From Pseudomonas californiensis (GTDB taxonomy: Bacteria; Pseudomonadota; Gammaproteobacteria; Pseudomonadales; Pseudomonadaceae): 64,000 bases of DNA. Within the stretch, counting starts at the first letter, position 1. Every line of letters begins with the position of its first letter. The position numbers were made by a program, and so were the translations under genes. The DNA lies in the NCBI RefSeq assembly GCF_021147775.1, contig NZ_JAGTPK010000012.1:62001-126000 (forward strand), read 5' to 3'. Of the stretch, positions 18,401 through 26,506 are shown piece by piece. A model generated the notes under the pieces. The model had not been told where the DNA came from and did no database searches. It saw only the letters and a program-made list of their open reading frames with translations.

Positions 18401-18717
18401 AAACGGCAAGGCTGGAAAACATGGTCAAAGGGTGGTTTGTGGGTGGATTTGAGCCTGCTGTTTTCAGTACCCAATCCTGTGAGGTTGGAGTCAAGCATTA
18501 CAAGGCAGGAGACAGGGAAGCAGCTCACTATCACAAGGTCGCAACCGAGCTGACGGTCGTGCTTTCAGGTTCGGTCCGGATGTGTGATCAGCTTTGGGGT
18601 GAAGGTGACATCATCGCTCTGGCGCCTGGTGACATAACGGCATTCGAGGCGCTCACCGATGCCATTACGGTAGTCGTGAAGCTGCCGGGCGCCCTTGATG
18701 ACAAGTACATCGTCTGA
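18397..18717 (+). CDS. Small cupin-domain protein
   Basis: A 106-residue single-domain cupin. The beta-barrel metal-site pattern is partly visible: HYHKVATELTVVLSG (H-x-H and Glu) and the later GDIIALAPGDITAFEA. Roles for such proteins in glycan clusters include sugar isomerases and epimerases, but the exact reaction cannot be read from sequence. Translationally coupled to the gene before it (ATGA). Confidence 0.75.
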   Translation: MKTARLENMVKGWFVGGFEPAVFSTQSCEVGVKHYKAGDREAAHYHKVATELTVVLSGSVRMCDQLWGEGDIIALAPGDITAFEALTDAITVVVKLPGALDDKYIV

Positions 18718-18719
18718 AT

Positions 18720-20495
18720 ATGCAGAGCATTCATCTCAATCATCATCCGCGTCTTGGTTACATGTCTGCGAACGCGTTACGTCACCTTCCTGCTGAGTTG
18801 CAATTGCCACTCGGGTGCTCGAACTTCATATCCTTCCGCAAGCACCCCTCCAGAAAGGCCGATACCGTTCTCAAGGGACTGCATGCAGCGCAACGGCCTT
18901 TGGCGATTTATGGTGACGGGGCGTTCTGCTTTTTCGGTGTTCAAAGCGATTCGCCGCTGGCGCCTTTATTGCTGTGGGACGGAGCTCATTTCCTGCATGT
19001 CGGTCAGACCGTCACGGTCATGGAGGACACGCCCTTCGAGTGTTATCTGGATCGTGAATACTTTTCAGCGTCGCTTAAGGTCGTCTCACGCTCAGCGACC
19101 TCGGTTACCTACGAAAAAGTGTCCAGACTTGCCGCAGAATCCAATGATGACCTCGACAGCTGGACCTTCGGCATTCCGGTTGGTCCCGAGGATGCTACGG
19201 TTCTGAACGCCGTCGTGAAGCGCATTCTGGAGATCGACATTCCTGACAAGGAAATACTCCTGTGCGGTACGCCTGGCAGCAACTTCGCCTATTTTGACAA
19301 GGTTAGAATTGTTGGCGAAGACATCACTGCGCCGCCCGTACAGATCTGCAAAAAGAAGAATCGCCTTGCTCAGGAAGCTCGGTGCAACAATCTCGTGATC
19401 CTGCATGACCGCGTATTCCTGCCCAAACACTTCGGAGAAATGGTTCGTCGCTTTGGGCCGCGCTATCCACTGATGACCCTGCAAAGCATGTTCTTTGACA
19501 ATCCGTTCAGCATGCATCCCCGTCGATACTCTGATTACGGGATGGTGATGGGGGAAATTGCTCAAGGATTGTTGGGATTACATCGGAACAGCGGTAAGGC
19601 AGTCGCGTTTGCCCCTTCAATTTTTACTGAAGTGGATCGCACCGGATTTCGATTCGCCAACCCGATGCGTTACAATAGCGACTTCAACTATCCAACTGGC
19701 AGCCTTTATATATGCCGCAAGGAGGTTTGGAATAGCTTTCCACTGGATCAATCTCTTTATTGGGTTGAGTTTGAAGATATTGAACATGCACTGCGTGCAT
19801 CAAAATCGGGTATTCCAAGCCGCGTAAATCCATTCGGTATTACACAATCAATTACTTCAAGAGCGCTTTTAGGGTGCAATGCGTGCGTAGAGTCTGTGTC
19901 AGGGGGCAATGCACTGACCGGTCCACGGAATCTTTCGATGTTAAAAAAGAAACCGCTTGTAAGGGTTTCCAGTGAGATTGCATTGAGCAAGCTCCGCCAA
20001 TTTGCTGCCAAATACTCGGTGGTTTCAACTACGGTCACTATTCCGACTGGCGCGGCAGGTATGAGCCCCCGGGCATGGCTGGAGCTGATCAACAGTATTA
20101 TTCACCAGTCTGCGTTTAAAAATGATATTGAAACGGTTGAGGAGTTTATTGGTGACTTTGAAAGGCTCATTCTCATGGATCAGATGAGCTGTACCAGTAA
20201 AGAACTCCTGGTTCGCCATTTTATGGTGGATCCGGTACAAGCCAAGCAGAACCTGATTATCCACAGTGCAGAAATCTGTAATATGCTTCGTCAGCGCGCT
20301 TCCCAGTCTTGGTTTGCAGACGACTTGAGCGACTTCTTCCATGTCGAGGCGCTGTCGCTCCCAGGTATTTTGCTCTCAGCTCTGCGCGCTTATTACAGTA
20401 ACGACCATATATTCTATTTTGAGAGTTTCCGTGGGGCAGTAAGGGCTATTTATAATTCTACGCCCTTCAAGTCTTATGCCAAGGGCCCGAAGTGA
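18720..20495 (+). CDS. Large glycosyltransferase-like protein
   Basis: 591 residues, start two bases after the cupin stop. The middle (about residues 145-400) has the hallmarks of a GT-A glycosyltransferase: FGIPVGPEDATVL, then IPDKEILLCG, KKKNRLAQEARCNNLVILHD (the usual strand ending in a metal-binding acidic motif), and SLYICRKEVW followed by VEFEDIEHALRASKSG, which matches the ED..L..R segment of GT2 enzymes. The N-terminal 140 residues and C-terminal ~190 residues are not recognised. No membrane segment. Proposed role: adding sugars to the exported glycan. Confidence 0.65.
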   Translation: MQSIHLNHHPRLGYMSANALRHLPAELQLPLGCSNFISFRKHPSRKADTVLKGLHAAQRPLAIYGDGAFCFFGVQSDSPLAPLLLWDGAHFLHVGQTVTVMEDTPFECYLDREYFSASLKVVSRSATSVTYEKVSRLAAESNDDLDSWTFGIPVGPEDATVLNAVVKRILEIDIPDKEILLCGTPGSNFAYFDKVRIVGEDITAPPVQICKKKNRLAQEARCNNLVILHDRVFLPKHFGEMVRRFGPRYPLMTLQSMFFDNPFSMHPRRYSDYGMVMGEIAQGLLGLHRNSGKAVAFAPSIFTEVDRTGFRFANPMRYNSDFNYPTGSLYICRKEVWNSFPLDQSLYWVEFEDIEHALRASKSGIPSRVNPFGITQSITSRALLGCNACVESVSGGNALTGPRNLSMLKKKPLVRVSSEIALSKLRQFAAKYSVVSTTVTIPTGAAGMSPRAWLELINSIIHQSAFKNDIETVEEFIGDFERLILMDQMSCTSKELLVRHFMVDPVQAKQNLIIHSAEICNMLRQRASQSWFADDLSDFFHVEALSLPGILLSALRAYYSNDHIFYFESFRGAVRAIYNSTPFKSYAKGPK

Positions 20496-21094
20496 ATATA
20501 TTTGTCGTGTCTCACAGCAATTTAAAGGCTGACCGTCAGGCGTTAATCAATGAGTTGTCTCGTATCCAATTTGAACCTTCAAGGGTAACGCCCGTGGTGG
20601 TTGTAGATCAATATTACAACCTGTCTGAGCTGCCCGGCGAAGCGCAGCCAGAAGTCTATGTGAATTTTGTTCTCGCAAATTTTCTCTCTCCTACTGTTGG
20701 CAGTGTTGAACCTAATAGAATAGCCCACTGTATAGGCACCGCTGATGCTGACTGGATACTGATCGATTTCGATCAATATGATGCATCTATATACCTTGAT
20801 TTTATAATAAAGCTTGGCCGTTACAACTATGTCAGTCCGCGACTTCGTAAATGCAACTTGGTGATTACCTTGCCAGCCGTTCACCTTTGTAATGTTGCAA
20901 GAGCATTTAATGCTTCGTTTAATAATTTACCTCTGAGTGAGGAGCAAGGCGCTAGCCTGTATCAGGTGAAGAGGATGTATTTACGAGCCTATGCGGAAAG
21001 GCTTTTCGCCAGTTTGCCTTTGCCGGCGGTGATTCTCCGCTTCGTCAAACTTTTCATTTTCGGGCTGTATCGAATTCTGAGGCGCATGGTTTAA
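20492..21094 (+). CDS. Unknown protein in polysaccharide cluster
   Basis: 200 residues, GTG start overlapping the previous stop (GTGA). I do not recognise a family. The N-terminal part alternates strands and helices (MNIFVVSHSNLKADRQ; VTPVVVVDQYYNLSE; ADWILIDFDQYDASIYLDFI), compatible with an alpha/beta fold. The C-terminus is hydrophobic and then basic, ending LFIFGLYRILRRMV, and could anchor the protein to the membrane. Clearly AT-rich relative to the rest of the window. Confidence 0.65.
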   Translation: MNIFVVSHSNLKADRQALINELSRIQFEPSRVTPVVVVDQYYNLSELPGEAQPEVYVNFVLANFLSPTVGSVEPNRIAHCIGTADADWILIDFDQYDASIYLDFIIKLGRYNYVSPRLRKCNLVITLPAVHLCNVARAFNASFNNLPLSEEQGASLYQVKRMYLRAYAERLFASLPLPAVILRFVKLFIFGLYRILRRMV

Positions 21095-21198
21095 GCTCGT
21101 TTTAAGCTATCTGCAGTTATTGTCGATAGGCTAGGCGTGCGCTTGCCAGATTACTTGGCCTTGAGTGGGTTTTTAGATGTTTATGAGATATAAAGTTT

Positions 21199-22239
21199 AT
21201 GCGTCAATTAGCAGTTGTTGATTCCAGAGTAATAAGCGTCATCATTCAAGGGCCGTTGTGCCGTCAGCTCAGCCCCGAAAGAAATATTTTCACGTGCATT
21301 TCCTCAATCAGAAAGTATCTGCCTGAGGCGGAAATCATCGTATCGACCTGGGATCATGAGGATACCTCTGGAGTCCAGGCTGAAAAAATCCTGCGTTTGG
21401 AAGACCCTGGTTGCTTTGTCGAGCAGTCGGGCAATCAGATCAATACCAATCGCATGTTGAAATCGACCTTGGCAGGTATTCAGGCCTCGACCAGGCCCTA
21501 CATCATGAAGTTTCGCGCCGATCATAATTTGACCAGCGCTGCTCTGGCGGTGATCGGCCTGCCAGTATCTGAGGTTGGACCGCAAAAGCTGTTCGACCTT
21601 CCTGTCACCATGACAACGCTCTTTATTCGTAATCCCAGGCGAGTACCGCTGTTGTTCCATATTTCTGATCTGGTTCAGTTCGGCACCCGAGAAGCCATGC
21701 TCGCGCTGTGGGATCAGCCGTTGCTCAAAAAAGAAGACATTCTTCACCATCGGCCGTTTCGTAATCCACTTGGTAATTTCGTAGGGTTCTCTGCCGCTTA
21801 CCGTATTGCAGAGCAGAGTTTAATGCTGGGCGCGATGCAGAAGCAGGGTATTAACGTTCGATTGAATCGCCCTTGCCAGGTCCGCTTGGGCAATTTGAAG
21901 CTCTGGGATTGCGTCCTGAGGCTTAACTTCACGGTACTGGACCACGACAAGGCTGGTGTAGATTTCCCGGAACGGTTTTTCATCGTCGCCTCTGCCGCGA
22001 AGACACTTTATACCGCTTCGGATATTGAGCGCCTGCCTCTGACGGGCTCGTGGAGCTACCGTTTACGGCTTGCGGACATCTGGTTCAATCAATACGTGCT
22101 GAGCTGTATGCGACTCAATTGGTGGGTTTCGCTGGCATCCATCATCCTGTTCAGTAACGCACCTGGTCTTGCAAAAACCTTGCGCTCTTACTGGAGAAAG
22201 ATCAGGAAGGTAACTCACCCTGATTCTCATCGGACTTAG
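21199..22239 (+). CDS. WavE-like lipopolysaccharide synthesis protein
   Basis: 346 residues resembling WavE, a putative glycosyltransferase of Vibrio LPS core synthesis: the N-terminal ISVIIQGPL, SIRKYLPEAEIIVSTWDHED, and MKFRADHNLTS segments are characteristic, with later LFHISDLVQFGTREAML. No signal peptide. The start ATG is 104 bases after the previous gene, so it may have its own ribosome loading or promoter. Last gene of the cluster; the hairpin with a T run just downstream (22311-22334) belongs to the opposing repressor gene. Confidence 0.8.
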   Translation: MRQLAVVDSRVISVIIQGPLCRQLSPERNIFTCISSIRKYLPEAEIIVSTWDHEDTSGVQAEKILRLEDPGCFVEQSGNQINTNRMLKSTLAGIQASTRPYIMKFRADHNLTSAALAVIGLPVSEVGPQKLFDLPVTMTTLFIRNPRRVPLLFHISDLVQFGTREAMLALWDQPLLKKEDILHHRPFRNPLGNFVGFSAAYRIAEQSLMLGAMQKQGINVRLNRPCQVRLGNLKLWDCVLRLNFTVLDHDKAGVDFPERFFIVASAAKTLYTASDIERLPLTGSWSYRLRLADIWFNQYVLSCMRLNWWVSLASIILFSNAPGLAKTLRSYWRKIRKVTHPDSHRT

Positions 22240-22539
22240 GGTTGCGATGCCAAGGGTGCTGCAGCTTGAGGACGAACCTCCAGGGGCTGTGATAAATTAT
22301 TACAGGCATTAAAAAGCCGGCTTGTGGCCGGCTTCTCGTGGGCAATCCTGGTTTATTTTTGGTAAACCGCAATCGCCTGCAACAGTTTGCGTCCGCAAGG
22401 GATGCTGATAGGTAACAGGGCAGAGGTGTCGTTTGCCGTGTTCTGACATCGTTTGCCATGGGCGTTGATGCGTTCAGATGGCCGACAGGATACCGGGGTT
22501 TGCCACTTCTGCCCAGACTTGAGTGTCACGCCAGCGACG
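22240..22539. other. Convergent intergenic region
   Basis: Gene-free. It contains the hairpin at 22311-22334 and two near-identical 12-base copies of TCGTTTGCC(G/A)TG at 22429-22440 and 22449-22460, 20 bases apart. Nothing else stands out. Confidence 0.5.
22311..22334 (-). terminator. Terminator of the S24 repressor gene
   Basis: AAGCCGGC (22314-22321), loop TTGTG, GCCGGCTT (22327-22334); reading on the minus strand the hairpin is followed by TTTTT. A classic rho-independent terminator for minus-strand transcription, and possibly for the WavE-like gene from the other side, where no T run follows. Confidence 0.8.
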
Positions 22540-23271
22540 TCACAGCAGTAACATGGCGTTACGGCGGCTGTTCAACGTAGACCACCAGAACACCCATCCC
22601 AGAATGCGGATGTTTTCGCGTTCTATGTCTTCGGCGCTGAAGATTTCATCGGGGTATTCGACATCGTTGTGGCTTCGCAGTCGCAGGCCGCCGTTGGGCT
22701 GGCGATAGAGATAGCGCACACGCAGTATGCCGCCGTGCTCGATCGCGTAGATTTCCCCGTCGATGACTTGGGTGAGCTCGCGGTCTACACCGAGTATTGA
22801 GCCGTCCTGAACCTTGTCTGCCATGCTGTTGCCGACCATGGCCACGCACATGCAGTTTTTAGCATCGATGCCCATGGTCTGCAGCACTTGCAACGGGAGA
22901 CGGATTTTCTGCCCGGGCGCTTCGGCGAGGACGGTTTTACCGACGCCGTGGGTGGACTCGATTTCCTTGAATATCTGAATTTCCACGTCCCCACGCAGAA
23001 CGTTTTTTCCCTGATGGCTGATCAGACGGGTTTCGCCGCCGGTGTTTTCATTGGCGGAGTCAGAAGGGTGTTTGGGGCCATCGCCTGTGCGTAACCAGCG
23101 GGCGTTGACGGTTAATAGTTCAGCCACCTCGTCAATACGTGCCATGGGCACACCGCGTTTGAACCAATTATTGACGTGTTGCGGGGTGATTTTGCGGTTG
23201 GCGGCAAAATCAGTCGCAGTGAGATGGCACTCCCTTAGGAGGACGCGTAGTCGATCACCTGATGTATTCAT
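22540..23271 (-). CDS. Phage-like repressor, XRE HTH plus S24 domain
   Basis: 243 residues, start ATG 23271 (MNTSGDRLRVLLRECHLTATDFA), dropping 40 unrelated codons upstream. The N-terminus is a helix-turn-helix (about 5-60). The C-terminal domain is of the LexA/CI S24 type with the nucleophile Ser149 in GNSMAD. The residue 37 positions later, where LexA has its catalytic lysine, is Arg186 (RVRYL), and no Ala-Gly or Cys-Gly cleavage dipeptide is visible between 60 and 149. It may thus be a repressor that does not self-cleave. No phage structural genes are nearby, so it may be a remnant or a host-adapted regulator. Confidence 0.85.
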   Translation of the reverse strand: MNTSGDRLRVLLRECHLTATDFAANRKITPQHVNNWFKRGVPMARIDEVAELLTVNARWLRTGDGPKHPSDSANENTGGETRLISHQGKNVLRGDVEIQIFKEIESTHGVGKTVLAEAPGQKIRLPLQVLQTMGIDAKNCMCVAMVGNSMADKVQDGSILGVDRELTQVIDGEIYAIEHGGILRVRYLYRQPNGGLRLRSHNDVEYPDEIFSAEDIERENIRILGWVFWWSTLNSRRNAMLLL

Positions 23272-23352
23272 GGGGTGAAGTTTACGGCGGGTATGACCTC
23301 CTTTAAATGAACGAGGTGTTGAGATCGACATTATCCCCAGACCGTTGCGGCT

Positions 23353-23392
23353 AATGGGATTACAGACTATATGAATATCCTGTGGTCCCATT
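23353..23392. repeat. Interrupted inverted repeat between repressor and small ORF
   Basis: AATGGGA..AC (23353-23363) and GT..TCCCATT (23382-23392) are symmetrical around 23372.5. The element lies about 80-120 bases upstream of the repressor start and spans the candidate start of the divergent small ORF. Could be an operator. Confidence 0.4.
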
Positions 23393-23616
23393 CCGTAATC
23401 GCTGAGATTGGATTAAACGCGGGGTGTCACGTTTACCTTGGCTATACGGGCATTAACGAAGTGTTTATTACGGCCATGGCGATCGGCGTATTTCTAAACG
23501 TCTTTTTTGAAGGCGCCAGGTATCTGTACGGTCAGGTTCGCGGCCGGTTGGTTGTTTCGATGGCGAAGTTACAAGAAGGGGGCGGTATGGGTGATGAATC
23601 GGGATACCTGCTTTGA
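23371..23616 (+). CDS. Possible small membrane protein
   Basis: An 81-codon open frame divergent from the repressor. The product has one strong hydrophobic segment (about residues 30-48, EVFITAMAIGVFLNVFFEG) followed by basic residues. No ribosome site is seen at ATG 23371. Its stop falls in the loop of the hairpin at 23600-23625. A plausible partner or target of the repressor, but the evidence for translation is thin. Confidence 0.35.
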   Translation: MNILWSHSVIAEIGLNAGCHVYLGYTGINEVFITAMAIGVFLNVFFEGARYLYGQVRGRLVVSMAKLQEGGGMGDESGYLL

Positions 23617-23625
23617 GGTATCCCG
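23600..23625. terminator. Perfect 9-base hairpin between convergent genes
   Basis: CGGGATACC (23600-23608), loop of 8, GGTATCCCG (23617-23625). It separates ppa from the oppositely oriented small ORF. No long T run on either side, so termination strength is uncertain. Confidence 0.55.
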
Positions 23626-23640
23626 AAAGGGGATCGATGA

Positions 23641-24168
23641 TCAGCCTTTGAATGCTTCAACCGATTTCATGATTTCGGCGCGGGCAGCATCAGCGTTGCC
23701 CCAACCTTCGATCTTGACCCATTTGCCTTTTTCGAGATCCTTGTAGTTCTCGAAGAAGTGCTTGATCTGCTCAAGCAGCAGCGCTGGCAGGTCGGTGTAC
23801 TCTTTCACATCAACATACAGCTGGGACAGCTTGTCGTGCGGCACCGCAATAACCTTGGCATCGCCGCCGCCATCGTCAGTCATGTGCAGGATGCCGACCG
23901 GGCGTGCACGGATGACCGAGCCAGGAGAAACCGGGTAAGGCGTCACGACCAGCACGTCGAGGGGGTCGCCATCGTCAGCCAGGGTATTGGGGATGAAACC
24001 GTAGTTGGCCGGGTAGAACATTGGGGTGGCCATGAAGCGATCAACGAACAGGCAATCGGTGTCTTTGTCGATTTCGTACTTGATCGGCGCATGGTTGGCC
24101 GGGATTTCGATCGCGACGTAGATGTCGTTCGGAAGGTCTTTGCCTGCCGGAATCTTGCTGTAGCTCAT
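23641..24168 (-). CDS. ppa: Inorganic pyrophosphatase
   Basis: A 175-residue family I soluble pyrophosphatase, which hydrolyses PPi to drive biosynthetic reactions. The active-site signature DGDPLDVLV is present, with YPANYGFIP and the C-terminal EGWGNADAA. Length matches the E. coli enzyme. A perfect TATAAT -10 element lies upstream on the minus strand. Confidence 0.97.
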   Translation of the reverse strand: MSYSKIPAGKDLPNDIYVAIEIPANHAPIKYEIDKDTDCLFVDRFMATPMFYPANYGFIPNTLADDGDPLDVLVVTPYPVSPGSVIRARPVGILHMTDDGGGDAKVIAVPHDKLSQLYVDVKEYTDLPALLLEQIKHFFENYKDLEKGKWVKIEGWGNADAARAEIMKSVEAFKG

Positions 24169-24230
24169 TGGGCATTGCCCCCATAGTTGACCAGACAGAT
24201 TTTGGCGCGAACCGCCAAAAAGTGGTCCGA

Positions 24231-24236
24231 ATTATA
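24231..24236 (-). promoter_or_regulatory. -10 element for ppa
   Basis: A perfect TATAAT on the minus strand 63 bases upstream of the ppa start. The region 17-18 bases further up (TGGCAA) is only a weak -35. Confidence 0.5.
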
Positions 24237-24273
24237 GGCATATTCTGTTTTGGTTGCCACGCGCGACATTGGA

Positions 24274-25098
24274 TCAATGGTGGCTATGGTGATGGCTTTG
24301 ATAGGCCGGATCCTGCTGCTGCAACGCCTTGAGTCGCGCCAGTGTGTCCTGTCGATAAAAGGCTTTCAGTTGCGCGTAGACAGCGGGATAAGAGCTGTGG
24401 AGCAGGTCCGGGGCGCTGAAGAAGTATTCACTGGTCACAGCGAAGAACTCGGCGGGGTCTTGCGCCGCATACGGGTCGATGACGGTATCGACTTCAGGGT
24501 CCAGGTCCAGTTGGCGGTTCAGGTCGTCGTAAGCGCTTTGCATGGCGCTGGCCCAGTCGGTGATCCGCATGTCGCTGTGCAGCGGCGGCAGGCCGTTGGC
24601 CTCGCCGTTGAGCATGTCGAGTTTGTGCGCCAGCTCGTGAATCACCAGGTTATAGGCGTCCCAGTCGCCGCTGGACAGCACGCCGGGCCAAGCCAGAATG
24701 ACCGGGCCCTGGTACCAGGCCTCGCCACTGTGTTCGCCGTCCCATTCGTGCTCTATACCACTGGCGTCGCGATGGCGTTGCGGGCTGACGAAGTCTTCGG
24801 GGTACAGCACAATCTCGTGAAAGCCCTGATACCAGTTCAGGTCACCCAGACTCAGTAACGGAAGTTGGGCCTGTGCCGCGAGGAACAGGCGTTGCTCATC
24901 ATCCAGCTCTACGCCCGGCAGCGCCGTCAGGTGTTTGTCTTCGAGAAACAGGATGCAGGCATCGCACAGCTGCGATGCCTGCTCGTCGCTCAAACCGTCA
25001 AGGATCGGCAAACGCTGGCGGATCGCTTGCCACAACTGTGGGGCGACCGGGTTTTTAGCCAGCGTGCGTTGCCTGCGCCAGTGACGGAATGACCACAT
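24274..25098 (-). CDS. mtfA: Zinc-dependent peptidase MtfA family
   Basis: 274 residues, the size of the MtfA/YeeI family. The gluzincin motif HELAHKLD (His154, Glu155, His158) is present, with the third ligand expected in the DPAEFFAVTSEYFF segment. In E. coli MtfA binds Mlc and affects glucose transport; the role in pseudomonads is less clear. The C-terminus ends in a histidine-rich SHHHSHH tail that may bind metal. It follows the DedA gene by three bases on the same strand, so the two are probably cotranscribed. Confidence 0.9.
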   Translation of the reverse strand: MWSFRHWRRQRTLAKNPVAPQLWQAIRQRLPILDGLSDEQASQLCDACILFLEDKHLTALPGVELDDEQRLFLAAQAQLPLLSLGDLNWYQGFHEIVLYPEDFVSPQRHRDASGIEHEWDGEHSGEAWYQGPVILAWPGVLSSGDWDAYNLVIHELAHKLDMLNGEANGLPPLHSDMRITDWASAMQSAYDDLNRQLDLDPEVDTVIDPYAAQDPAEFFAVTSEYFFSAPDLLHSSYPAVYAQLKAFYRQDTLARLKALQQQDPAYQSHHHSHH

Positions 25099-25101
25099 GG
25101 T

Positions 25102-25749
25102 TCAGCGGGCGTCGACAGAACGGCCTGTGCGGCTGCGGACGAGGCCTATGATCATCGGCAGCAACGACAGGACGATAATGACCAACACCAGAAGCGTCAG
25201 ATTTTTCTTGATGAAAGGGACGTTGCCGAAAAAATAGCCCAGCGTGACCAGGCTGCCGACCCACAGGATCGATCCCAATACGCTGAAGCCCACGAAGCGC
25301 GGGTAGGCCATTCGGCCAACGCCTGCAACGAACGGCGCGAAGGTGCGGATGATCGGCAGAAAGCGTGCAAGCGTTACGGTCTTGCCGCCATGGCGCTCGT
25401 AAAAGACCTGGGTGCGCAGCAGGTAGTCGCGACGAAAGATTCGGGACTTGGGATCACTGAACAATTTTTCGCCTGCGGTACGGCCGATGACGTAGTTGGT
25501 GCTGTCGCCAAGAATTGCCGCGAACATCAGTAGCCCGGCAAGCAATACCGGGTCCATGCCGCCACCGGCTGCTACTGCGCCTGCAATGAAGAGCAGCGAG
25601 TCGCCAGGCAGAAAAGGCATGATGACCAGCCCGGTTTCGCAAAAAATGACCGCGAACAGAATCGCGTAGATCCAGGGGCCATAGTTGGTCACCAGCAGGT
25701 CGAGGTAGACGTCGAGATGCAGGATGAGGTCGAGCGGGTTGAATTCCAT
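25102..25749 (-). CDS. DedA family membrane protein
   Basis: 215 residues of the DedA/SNARE-associated (VTT) family. Recognisable are FCETGLVIMPFLPGDSLLF near the N-terminus and RFLPIIRTFAPFVAGVGRM in the middle, with several membrane helices. Members support envelope integrity, and some act as undecaprenyl phosphate or phospholipid flippases. Upstream a minus-strand TATAAT sits at 25820-25825. First gene of a two-gene unit with mtfA. A second DedA domain occurs in the fusion protein at 38055. Confidence 0.92.
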   Translation of the reverse strand: MEFNPLDLILHLDVYLDLLVTNYGPWIYAILFAVIFCETGLVIMPFLPGDSLLFIAGAVAAGGGMDPVLLAGLLMFAAILGDSTNYVIGRTAGEKLFSDPKSRIFRRDYLLRTQVFYERHGGKTVTLARFLPIIRTFAPFVAGVGRMAYPRFVGFSVLGSILWVGSLVTLGYFFGNVPFIKKNLTLLVLVIIVLSLLPMIIGLVRSRTGRSVDAR

Positions 25750-25819
25750 TGAAGCACCTGAGGCGAGAACCCTGAGCAGGTTCGCATGCGGAAGAAACTA
25801 CGTGTGCAGTACGCGCGGC

Positions 25820-25825
25820 ATTATA
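25820..25825 (-). promoter_or_regulatory. -10 element for dedA-mtfA
   Basis: TATAAT on the minus strand about 70 bases upstream of the DedA start. The leader between holds a GAACC/GGTTC hairpin. No clear -35 hexamer at 17 bases. Confidence 0.4.
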
Positions 25826-25932
25826 GAAGGAGAATGCAGCAAGGGGACCGTCAAGATTTGATACGGTTTTGTGCGGTGTGAATGTTGGCTGTCGCGAGCG
25901 CCCGAAAAGGTCGTGCGCCCGTGAGTCGCCGG

Positions 25933-26391
25933 TCAGTCTGGCTGGATGGGCAGTACGTAGTTTTTGAACTGGGTGTCCTCTTTGAAACCGATGGACTCGT
26001 AAACCTTCTGCGCGACTTCGTTGTTGCTGCTGGTGGAGACGCGCATGCGGATAGCCTGGGTTTCCTTGGCCATTTTCTTGGCTGTTTTCATCAAGTGATC
26101 AGCGACCAGCTGGCGTCGCGCATCTTCTGCCACGTAGATGTCGTTGAGAATCCAGACGCGCTTGAGCGACAGCGAGGAATAGCTTGGGTAAAGCTGACAG
26201 AAACCCAGTAACCGGGTGTCATCATCGTCTGCCAGTGCCAGGTAGATGATTGATTCCTCACGGCGCAGGCGCTTTTCCAGAAAGTCCCGTGACGAGTCCG
26301 GGAAGGGCATTTCGCCATAGAACTCGCGGTATTTCACGAACAGCGGGCAGAGCAGGTCCAAGTGTTCAAGGGTGGCTTTGATTATCCGCAT
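25933..26391 (-). CDS. GNAT-family acetyltransferase
   Basis: 152 residues from ATG 26391, chosen because GAGG lies six bases upstream and the family starts MRIIKAT; an ATG six codons earlier is possible. The GNAT fold is indicated by LALADDDDTRLLGFCQLYP, RVWILNDIYVAEDARRQLVAD (motif A, acetyl-CoA pyrophosphate loop, though with RRQL rather than a standard G-x-G), and the C-terminal NEVAQKVYESIGFKED. Substrate unknown. Confidence 0.88.
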   Translation of the reverse strand: MRIIKATLEHLDLLCPLFVKYREFYGEMPFPDSSRDFLEKRLRREESIIYLALADDDDTRLLGFCQLYPSYSSLSLKRVWILNDIYVAEDARRQLVADHLMKTAKKMAKETQAIRMRVSTSSNNEVAQKVYESIGFKEDTQFKNYVLPIQPD

Positions 26392-26413
26392 GGGGGGCCT
26401 CAACTTCACTATG

Positions 26414-26455
26414 GGCTAATGCAGCATAGGCTAATGCAGCATAGGCTAATGCAGC
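26414..26455. repeat. 15-bp tandem repeat, 2.8 copies
   Basis: GGCTAATGCAGCATA occurs at 26414-26428 and 26429-26443, with the first 12 bases again at 26444-26455. Located between the acetyltransferase start and eutC stop. Looks like a slippage-prone minisatellite. Confidence 0.9.
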
Positions 26456-26506
26456 GCGCCTGAAAGGGTTCTGGGGATGCTGCCTCGCAGCTTTAGAAAG
26501 CGCAAT

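Noticed and set aside
25757..25800. TPP-riboswitch-like CTGAG and AACC stretch upstream of the DedA gene
   Set aside because: The two strands of the riboswitch core do not align with the known consensus; only a short hairpin is supported.
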